Origin: Actinomycetota bacterium
GTDB taxonomy: Bacteria > Actinomycetota > Acidimicrobiia > Acidimicrobiales > Ilumatobacteraceae
Length of the DNA: 12,404 nt
Assembly (NCBI GenBank): GCA_005793785.1
Contig: SXPW01000040.1
Location: 1-12,404, forward strand
Reading direction: 5' to 3'
Both the position numbers and the translations under genes were made by a program. Of the stretch, positions 7,017-12,404 are shown in pieces. Position 1 is the stretch's first letter. Each line of letters starts with the position of its first letter. The notes beneath the pieces are model-generated. The model saw only the letters and a list, made by a program, of their open reading frames with translations. It made no database searches and was not told the origin of the DNA.

Positions 7017-8138
7017 TCAACGACGGCGACGCTTGCGCGGTCGGGGTGGGTGCGTGAGCACGTTGCTCGAGGTGTTCTTCAACACCGCAGATTGACGAGC
7101 ACCGTCCACCTCGGCAGCCGCCTTCTGGGCCGCACGGGTGGTGGTGTGCTCGAACAGTGCGGCCATTTCAGCGCCGCGCGCCACCTGTCCGGCGACTCCC
7201 GCGTACTTGGGTTCGCGGTTCTTCAACAAGGCCACGAGCGGAGTGGCGATGAATATCGACGAATAGGTTCCCGTGATCATGCCGACGAGGAGCGCAATGG
7301 CGAATTCCTTGAGACTCGTGGCACCCAGGATGGTCGATCCAACGACGAGGAGTGACACCACCGGGAGAGCCGAGGCGAGCGTCGTGTTGAGCGAACGTGC
7401 GAGCACCTGGTTGCTCGAGACGTTGACGATGTTGCCCATCGACATCTTCGACGTTGCAAATCGGTCGATGTTCTCCCGCACCTTGTCGAAAACGACGACG
7501 GTGTCGTACAAGGAGTACCCGAGGATGGTGAGGAACGCCACCACCGTTGCGGGCGTCACCTCGAACCTGAACAGGGCGTAGATTCCGACGGAGATAAGCA
7601 CGTCATGGGCCATCGCGATGATCGCCGCGAGTGCCATCTTCCACTCGAAACGCCAGGCGATGTAGAGCGATACGAGGACGAAGAACACGAGGAGTGCACG
7701 AATTGCCTTGATGGTGATGCTTCGACCCCATGATGAGCTCACTGCCGCGACGCTTACGTCCTCGACATCGAGCCCCGCCGCCTCGGCGATGGCGTTCTGC
7801 ACGGTCGCACGAACGGAGTCGGGTTGGTCGCCGACCTGCACCCGGACTCGCTGGCCGTCGACACCCTCCAATGTTTGAATCTTGGCATTGGCAGTCTCGA
7901 CACCGTTTTCGTCGAGGACGTCGCGAACGGATTCACTGTCGAGCGATGACGTCGCAGGTGCTTCCCATGCCACGCCACCGCGGAAGTCGATTCCGAGGTT
8001 CAAACCTCCGAGCAACAACGCAACGACCGTTGCAACGAGTAGTAGACCCGAAACGGCGAACGCCGGCTTTCGCAAACCGTAATAGTCGACCGTCGTCTCA
8101 CCGCGATAGAGACGACCAAAGCCCGCCACGATGTTCAT
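7017..8138 (-). CDS. secF: Protein translocase subunit SecF
   Basis: SecF pairs with SecD next to SecYEG and uses the proton-motive force to complete protein export. The 373 residues give the standard six-helix plan: TM1 about 26-48, the conserved GIDFRGG at 49-55, an extracytoplasmic P4 domain (about 56-140), then TM2-TM6 between about 143 and 302. GYSLYDTVVVFDKVREN (207-223) in TM4 carries the family's conserved Asp (Asp212). After TM6 there is a cytoplasmic tail of about 70 residues ending in a run of Arg and Lys (RPRKRRRR). The ATG at 8138 overlaps the secD stop as ATGA, and GGAGG lies 7 bases upstream; an upstream extension in the same frame reads through secD out of frame and is rejected. 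secF follows secD directly, as in most bacteria, and precedes rel. No apt lies between secF and rel. Confidence 0.95.
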   Translation of the reverse strand: MNIVAGFGRLYRGETTVDYYGLRKPAFAVSGLLLVATVVALLLGGLNLGIDFRGGVAWEAPATSSLDSESVRDVLDENGVETANAKIQTLEGVDGQRVRVQVGDQPDSVRATVQNAIAEAAGLDVEDVSVAAVSSSWGRSITIKAIRALLVFFVLVSLYIAWRFEWKMALAAIIAMAHDVLISVGIYALFRFEVTPATVVAFLTILGYSLYDTVVVFDKVRENIDRFATSKMSMGNIVNVSSNQVLARSLNTTLASALPVVSLLVVGSTILGATSLKEFAIALLVGMITGTYSSIFIATPLVALLKNREPKYAGVAGQVARGAEMAALFEHTTTRAAQKAAAEVDGARQSAVLKNTSSNVLTHPPRPRKRRRR

Positions 8139-9682
8139 GCTGTTGCCTCCGCCGTCGATGTGGACCGAACTCCGAGCATCGTCCGACCAACCATGAACTT
8201 GCTTCGCGCCAGGAGCAGCATCGCCGGACGCGTGAAGAACCAGACGATCATCACGTCGGCGAGCGTCGCCAATCCGAGGAAGAACGCAAAGCCGCGCACC
8301 GAGCCGACCGTGAGCCACCACAACACCGCTGCCGCAAGGAACGAGACGGTGTCCGCCGCCAACACCGTGCGCCATGCACCTTCGAAACTGCGTTGCGCCG
8401 AGTTGCGCAGCGTTCGACCGGAGGCAAGCTCGTCCTTCAAACGTTCGAAGAACACGATGTAGGAGTCCACGGCGATGCCGATGGACACGATGATGCCGGC
8501 GATACCCGACAACGAGAGTGCAAGTCCGTTGGTCTTGGACAGGTACGTGATGACGGAGAACTGGATGCCGATCGACACGCTGATCCCGAGGAACACGATG
8601 ATCGCGACGAACCGGTAGTACGCAAGCATGAGGAGGAACACCAATCCCATTCCGACGAGTCCGGAGATGATCGCTGCTCGGAGCGAGTCGCTACCGAGCG
8701 TTGGTGAGACCGTCTGTACCTGCGAAACCGCGAACTTCACCGGTACGGCCCCGAATTCGAGAATCTTGGCGAGATCACGGGCATCGGCCTCGGTGAAGTC
8801 ACCGGTGATCTGCACCTCGCCACCCGAGAACACGGCTTCTTGCACTACCGGGGCCGAAATGACTTCGCCGTCGAGCACGATTGCCACTTGTGCGGTGGGA
8901 CACGTGGAGTCGCGACCGAAGCAACGGGTGGTCAGCGCATTCCACACGTCTTCACCCTCGGCACCCCCGCGCAATTGCACCACGACCGACCAGTTGGAGC
9001 CTTGAATCGTCGCCGAGGCATTGTTTTCGAAGACCAGACCGGTGGCTGCCACCGGTCCAACGAGGTAGGCCAGCCCATCGCGACCGAGCAAGACCTCCGA
9101 GCCAGCAGGTGGGTCGTTGGCGACCGCGTCGACGGCGGTTGCCGCTGCGGCAACAGTGGTGTCAGTGGTGTCAGTGGTGTCAGTGGTGGCAGTGGGAACC
9201 GATGTCTCAGTCGGCACGGTCGTGTCCACCATCGGTCGTCGACCGCGCGATTCACCCGGACCACCTTCGTCGGGCACCGAGGTGGTACTGACATCGGGTA
9301 CCGACGTCGTGCTCGTGGTCCCCGAAGTATCGAGTGAACCCGTCTGCAGGACTGGTCGAAGTTGGAGGGCTCCGGTTCGTCCGACGATGTCCAAGGCGCG
9401 CTGTTGATCCTTCACCCCGGGCAGGTTCACCACCACGGTGTCGCCCTGACGGATGATCTCTGGTTCGGCGACACCGATGGCGTCGACTCGCGAGCGGATG
9501 ATCTCGACCGCCACGTCCAGTGCTAGTGCGTCGTAGTCTCCCTCGGGCTGCAACGTGATGGACGCTCCACCCTGTAGATCGAGACCGAGCGACGGCCTGT
9601 CACCCGAGCCAACCGTCAATCCGACTGCCACGGCTGCCACGAGCACGATGCCGATCAGCGAGGCAAGGAGGCGTCTCTTCAT
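8135..9682 (-). CDS. secD: Protein translocase subunit SecD with Thr-rich linker
   Basis: SecD partners SecF in late, proton-driven protein export. Its 515 residues begin with a membrane segment (about 7-25), then the conserved GLDLQGG (33-39) and the first part of the large extracytoplasmic P1 domain. Low-complexity sequence rich in Thr, Ser, Pro and Asp follows (about 114-190, with two TTSVPD copies and a TTDTTDTTDTT run). Conserved P1 sequence then resumes (LVGPVAATG at 207-215, FGAVPVKF at 310-317). Five more helices lie at about 335-487. IGIAVDSYIVFFERLKDE (401-418) in TM4 carries the conserved Asp406. Cys254 and Cys261 sit outside the membrane and could form a disulfide. The ATG is at 9682, preceded by a weak GGA, 41 bases after the yajC stop. 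The stop overlaps the secF start. Identity is certain; the role of the linker is unknown. Confidence 0.95.
   Translation of the reverse strand: MKRRLLASLIGIVLVAAVAVGLTVGSGDRPSLGLDLQGGASITLQPEGDYDALALDVAVEIIRSRVDAIGVAEPEIIRQGDTVVVNLPGVKDQQRALDIVGRTGALQLRPVLQTGSLDTSGTTSTTSVPDVSTTSVPDEGGPGESRGRRPMVDTTVPTETSVPTATTDTTDTTDTTVAAAATAVDAVANDPPAGSEVLLGRDGLAYLVGPVAATGLVFENNASATIQGSNWSVVVQLRGGAEGEDVWNALTTRCFGRDSTCPTAQVAIVLDGEVISAPVVQEAVFSGGEVQITGDFTEADARDLAKILEFGAVPVKFAVSQVQTVSPTLGSDSLRAAIISGLVGMGLVFLLMLAYYRFVAIIVFLGISVSIGIQFSVITYLSKTNGLALSLSGIAGIIVSIGIAVDSYIVFFERLKDELASGRTLRNSAQRSFEGAWRTVLAADTVSFLAAAVLWWLTVGSVRGFAFFLGLATLADVMIVWFFTRPAMLLLARSKFMVGRTMLGVRSTSTAEATA
8146..8150 (-). promoter_or_regulatory. 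Ribosome binding site of secF inside the 3' end of secD
   Basis: The minus strand reads GGAGG here, 7 bases before the secF ATG at 8138. It lies within the last codons of secD and works together with the ATGA overlap, so secF can be translated both by coupling and by direct initiation. It is one of only two strong SD sequences in the window. Confidence 0.7.
9154..9195. repeat. Tandem 9-bp repeat inside secD
   Basis: On the plus strand the unit CAGTGGTGT occurs three times exactly (9154-9162, 9163-9171, 9172-9180), then once with a single change (CAGTGGTGG, 9181-9189), and as a 6-base partial copy (9190-9195). Because the unit is three codons long, it stays in frame in secD and encodes the Thr-Thr-Asp repeats of the extracytoplasmic linker. 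Such arrays can gain or lose units by slippage without breaking the gene. Confidence 0.9.
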
Positions 9683-9723
9683 CGTTTCCGTTGCGATGTC
9701 GTATCAACAGCGGCGAACGGTCG

Positions 9724-10134
9724 CTACTGCTTGTCCTGTTCGTCGGTCTGCGGTGCAGCCTTGGTATCGGATTTCTTGCCCTTCTTCGCGGCCTTGGGCT
9801 GCACGATCGGAGAACCATCCATGTTCACCTTGCTGCCCACCGAACCCTTCATCACTTGAATCTGTACGTTCTCTGCGATCTCCACCCAGAGGAAACGTTC
9901 CTCCACACCCGTGACCACTCCGATGATGCCGTTCGTCAACAGCACCGAATCATTCACCGCGATAGCGGACTGGAGGGCGGCGGCGTCCTTTTGACGCTTG
10001 CGTTGCGGGCGCAGGAGCAGGAAATACATCACCACGAAGATGAGGATCAGTGGGAGCAAACTCAACAGCCCACCGCCCGAGGAACTCGAGGTCTCTTCAG
10101 CGGCAAGGACGGCGTCCGATACGAATGTGAACAT
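9724..10134 (-). CDS. yajC: Preprotein translocase subunit YajC
   Basis: YajC is a small inner-membrane protein that associates with SecD-SecF and supports export, though it is usually dispensable. This one has 136 residues. A short N-terminal segment ending in a Ser/Gly stretch leads into one membrane helix (about 23-41), followed at once by the family hallmark RPQRKRQKD (42-50). The conserved small domain comes next (about 55-105, with LLTNGIIGVVTGVEE matching the usual TxGGIxGxV pattern). A Lys/Ala-rich, then acidic, cytoplasmic tail (113-136) is longer than in E. coli YajC (110 residues). The ATG at 10134 is 6 bases after the tgt stop and has no evident SD, which suggests coupling. The tgt-yajC-secD-secF order is found in many bacteria and supports the identification. 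Confidence 0.93.
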   Translation of the reverse strand: MFTFVSDAVLAAEETSSSSGGGLLSLLPLILIFVVMYFLLLRPQRKRQKDAAALQSAIAVNDSVLLTNGIIGVVTGVEERFLWVEIAENVQIQVMKGSVGSKVNMDGSPIVQPKAAKKGKKSDTKAAPQTDEQDKQ

Positions 10135-10140
10135 GGGGTT

Positions 10141-11244
10141 TTACGCTATCGCCCACGTATCGAGCACCCGTCGCCGGAACGTCGCGAACGTGGAGTCGAG
10201 AATTGCACGACGAGCCGCATCCATGAGGGAGATCGTCCATGCCACGTTGTGATACGACACGAGTCGCGACGCGGTTGGTTCACCGACCTGGAACAGGTGC
10301 CTGATGTAGCCGCGGCTGTGCCGCTCGCACACCATGCACGAACACGTCGTGTCGATCGCTTCGTCGCTCGACACGAATTCGGCTCGCTTCAGATTGACAC
10401 GACCTTGTGACGTGAGGGCGGTCCCGTGTCGGCCCAGACGCGTCTGCATCACGCAGTCGAATTGATCGACACCCAGAGCGATCGCCTCGATCATCGATGC
10501 CGGATCGCCGACGCCCATGAGGTACCTCGGTTGGTCCGTCGGCAACTCCGCCAACGCCGCGGCCAGGGCGGGGAGCATCTGTTCGCGGGTTTCCCCCACC
10601 GACAGACCGCCGATTCCGTAGCCATCGAACGACATTGCAGAAATCTGCCTCGCACTCTCGCGACGCATCGTCTCGCTGATACCACCTTGCACGATGCCGA
10701 ACAGCGACTGGTCGGTTCGTTGGTGCGTCGCGCGTGCACGCGCCGCCCACAATGCAGTACGTCGTAGCGCCTCCCCCACCACCTCGTCGCTCGACGGCAG
10801 TGGAGGGCAGACGTCCAAGGCCATCTGAATGTCGGCTCCGAGCAGTTCCTGGGTCTCGACCGCGGATTCCGGCGTGAACCGATGCTTGGATCCGTCGTAC
10901 GTCGACGTGAAGGTGACACCGTCGTCGTCCACGTCGGGCGCGAGTGAGAACACTTGGAAGCCACCCGAGTCGGTGAGGGTGAGACCCTGCCAACCAGCGA
11001 AACGACCGACTCCACCGAAGTCGGCAACGGTTCGTGCCCCGGGACGCAACATGAGGTGGTAGGTGTTGCCGAGCACGATTTGGGCACCGAGTCGCTCGTA
11101 ATCCTCGGCACTCAGATACTTGATGGCGCCACGCGTTCCGACGGGCATGAACGTCGGCGTCGTGTAGGTGCCCCGTGCCAATGAAACGATGCCCGCCCGA
11201 GCCGAACCGTCCGTCGCACTGATCGTCGTCGACGCTTTGAACAC
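10141..11244 (-). CDS. tgt: Queuine tRNA-ribosyltransferase (tRNA-guanine transglycosylase)
   Basis: Bacterial Tgt swaps guanine-34 for preQ1 in tRNAs with GUN anticodons (Asp, Asn, His, Tyr), the committed tRNA step of queuosine synthesis. The 367 residues match the family length. The general acid/base Asp92 lies in TLTDSGGFQVFS (89-100), Asp144 in MALDVCPPLP (141-150), FGIVQGG at 182-188 and GYGIGGLSVGE at 208-218. The nucleophile is Asp263 in FDCVMQTR (262-269). Zinc ligands are Cys301, Cys303, Cys306 (CSCMVC) and His332. Two residues differ from the usual pattern: Gln267 replaces the Pro of FDCVMPTR, and Val145 sits where many bacterial enzymes have Glu (DEC). The start is GTG 11244; no other start codon lies upstream before the queA stop, which is in the same frame 42 bases away. 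It ends 6 bases before yajC. Confidence 0.95.
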   Translation of the reverse strand: MFKASTTISATDGSARAGIVSLARGTYTTPTFMPVGTRGAIKYLSAEDYERLGAQIVLGNTYHLMLRPGARTVADFGGVGRFAGWQGLTLTDSGGFQVFSLAPDVDDDGVTFTSTYDGSKHRFTPESAVETQELLGADIQMALDVCPPLPSSDEVVGEALRRTALWAARARATHQRTDQSLFGIVQGGISETMRRESARQISAMSFDGYGIGGLSVGETREQMLPALAAALAELPTDQPRYLMGVGDPASMIEAIALGVDQFDCVMQTRLGRHGTALTSQGRVNLKRAEFVSSDEAIDTTCSCMVCERHSRGYIRHLFQVGEPTASRLVSYHNVAWTISLMDAARRAILDSTFATFRRRVLDTWAIA

Positions 11245-11286
11245 CGCACTCAGACTATTCGGCGGTGCGGATGCGACGTCGCGGAA

Positions 11287-12294
11287 CTACAGGGAACGGT
11301 CGAGCAACATCGCGTCACCAAACGAGAGGAATCGGTAGCGACGATCGACCGCGTGTCCGTACAGCGTGCGCCATCGCTCGCCGACGAATGCGTCGATCAT
11401 CAGGAGCAATGTCGTGCGCGGCATGTGGAAATTCGTGAGCAACAAGTCGACGTACCGGAACTCGAACCCACGGGTGATGAAGAGATTCGTCCGGCCCGAC
11501 CGCCTGCCGGTGACCCCCGCCGATTCGAGCGCTCGTGTCGCGGTCGTACCGACCGCCACCACTCGTTTCGCTGATTCCACGACGGCCATGGTCTCGTCCG
11601 GTACGCGGAACGACTCCGAATGGATGACGTGGTCGAGGGGATTCGGGACGGTGACGGGTGCGAAGGTGTCGAGCCCCACGACGAGCTCGACCGCGGCGAT
11701 TGCCACGCCCTTGGCCCGGATTCGTTCGAGCAAATCGGGAGTGAAGTGCAACCCCGCCGTCGGAGCAGCAGCAGATTTCGCATCTCGCGCGTACACCGTT
11801 TGATACCGATCGTTGTCGCCCGAGTGCGTGGTGATGTACGGGGGTAGCGGCATTTCTCCGAGCCGGTCGATTTCTGCGCGAGCATTCGCCGTGGTGAACT
11901 CCAAGTGGAACGTGTCGCCCAAGAGTCCGCGTCCGATCACGCTTGCGACGTGATTGCCGAGTTCGTCATGGAGCGCTTCGCCGGCCTTCATCTTCCGGCC
12001 GGGTCGCAGCAATGCCTCCCACCTCTGGTGAGCCACGTCGAGCGGCTCGAGCAACAACACCTCGACGGCTCCCCCGCTCTTGCGCGAGAGGTGCAAACGT
12101 GCCGGCACCACCCTGGTGTCGTTCACGACGAGCACGTCGCCATCGTGCAGATGTTCGAGGAGATCGGGTATTGCTCCATCCCGAGGAGTATCGACACCCC
12201 GATCGATGAGCAGGCGCGCCGAATCGCGCGGCTCGGCCGGAACTTGGGCGATGAGTTCGTTCGGTAGGTGGTAGTCGATGTCCGAAAGCTGCAC
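11287..12294 (-). CDS. queA: tRNA preQ1(34) S-adenosylmethionine ribosyltransferase-isomerase
   Basis: QueA uses the ribosyl group of S-adenosylmethionine to turn preQ1 in tRNA into epoxyqueuosine, the step after Tgt. From the GTG at 12294 the protein has 335 residues and begins MQLSDIDYHLPNELIAQVP, the standard family N-terminus. Conserved blocks are VVNDTRVVPARL (56-67), GEMPLPPYI (146-154), RYQTVYA (163-169), KSAAAPTAGLHF (173-184), VELVVGLDTFAPV (202-214), GTTATRAL (249-256), TNFHMPRTTLL (287-297) and FGDAML (325-330). An ATG at 12357 in the same frame would add 21 residues with no family match and would overlap the upstream gene's C-terminal codons, so it is rejected. No strong SD is visible before 12294. 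The upstream stop is 17 bases away. queA and tgt form the common queuosine pair next to yajC. Confidence 0.94.
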   Translation of the reverse strand: MQLSDIDYHLPNELIAQVPAEPRDSARLLIDRGVDTPRDGAIPDLLEHLHDGDVLVVNDTRVVPARLHLSRKSGGAVEVLLLEPLDVAHQRWEALLRPGRKMKAGEALHDELGNHVASVIGRGLLGDTFHLEFTTANARAEIDRLGEMPLPPYITTHSGDNDRYQTVYARDAKSAAAPTAGLHFTPDLLERIRAKGVAIAAVELVVGLDTFAPVTVPNPLDHVIHSESFRVPDETMAVVESAKRVVAVGTTATRALESAGVTGRRSGRTNLFITRGFEFRYVDLLLTNFHMPRTTLLLMIDAFVGERWRTLYGHAVDRRYRFLSFGDAMLLDRSL

Positions 12295-12311
12295 TACGAC
12301 CCGTAGTTTCC

Positions 12312-12404
12312 CTATGCCCCGAACAAGCGGTGCAGTTTCATGCGCGTTCCGAGCCACACGGCGAACGTGACGACGACGAGGAAGACCACGCCCGACACGG
12401 CGAA
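12312..12404 (-). CDS. C-terminal end of an unidentified membrane protein (partial)
   Basis: The last 30 codons of a gene that enters from the right edge and ends with TAG at 12312. The visible sequence is a hydrophobic helix (from FAVSGVVFLVVVTF to WLG) followed by a short basic tail (TRMKLHRLFGA). This fits a C-terminal membrane anchor or last helix with its end in the cytoplasm. The reading frame is open to the edge, on the same strand as queA and 17 bases from it, which suggests the same operon. I do not recognise the family. A gene near ruvABC would fit the usual neighbourhood of queA-tgt-yajC, but nothing visible shows this. Confidence 0.6.
   Translation of the reverse strand, partial: FAVSGVVFLVVVTFAVWLGTRMKLHRLFGA

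Noticed and set aside
8139..8375. N-terminal extension of secF by 79 codons
   Set aside because: It overlaps secD out of frame and lacks family similarity; the ATG at 8138 has an ideal SD and an ATGA overlap.
7730..8707. 325-codon plus-strand open frame opposite secF and secD
   Set aside because: Its translation is Arg- and His-rich and compositionally unlike a real protein; secD and secF on the other strand are certain.
9154..9195. Tandem repeat considered as a CRISPR or regulatory array
   Set aside because: The unit is only 9 bases, has no spacers, stays in the secD frame and encodes a peptide repeat.
9683..9723. Terminator or promoter in the larger gaps (6982-7016, 9683-9723, 11245-11286)
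   Set aside because: I see no GC-rich hairpin followed by a T run and no convincing -35/-10 pair in any of these short gaps.
12295..12311. preQ1 riboswitch before queA
   Set aside because: Only 17 bases separate queA from the upstream gene, too few for even the smallest preQ1 riboswitch outside coding sequence.
12295..12357. N-terminal extension of queA to the ATG at 12357
   Set aside because: The extra 21 residues have no family match and overlap the end of the upstream gene; GTG 12294 begins the standard QueA N-terminus.

Overview
The window is one compact run of housekeeping genes from a GC-rich bacterium, all read from the minus strand. The organism is most likely an actinobacterium. 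The order rel-hisS-aspS-rarA-(small membrane protein)-alaS, the secD-secF block close to rel, and a small MFRR-type membrane protein just before alaS all fit that phylum. The presence of queA and tgt, the Thr-rich linker in SecD and the general protein style lean towards the Acidimicrobiia (Ilumatobacter-like), but that class assignment is an inference from memory and was not tested by phylogeny.

In transcription order (right to left) the layout is: the last 30 codons of an unidentified membrane protein (12404-12312); queA and tgt, for queuosine modification of tRNA; yajC, secD and secF, the accessory subunits of the Sec translocon; a bifunctional (p)ppGpp synthetase/hydrolase (rel); hisS and aspS; rarA, a replication-fork ATPase; a small one-helix membrane protein; and the first 93 codons of alaS, which runs off the left edge. 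No space between neighbouring genes exceeds 42 bases. Two gene pairs share an ATGA stop/start overlap (secD/secF and rarA/small protein). I see no terminator, promoter, RNA gene, mobile element or CRISPR array, and no stretch of 300 bases without a gene.

The genes form a translation, secretion and stress-response block. QueA and Tgt modify the wobble base of tRNA-His, tRNA-Asp, tRNA-Asn and tRNA-Tyr. HisRS and an AspRS that looks non-discriminating charge three of these four. Rel senses uncharged tRNA at the ribosome. YajC, SecD and SecF pull proteins across the membrane.

I found no evidence of a new defence system or mobile system. The points worth a second look are small: an unusually short RarA, a repeat-encoded Thr-rich linker in SecD, unusual substitutions in the active-site regions of Tgt and AspRS, a likely non-discriminating AspRS, start-codon corrections for rarA and queA, and an in-frame single-stop junction between queA and tgt.
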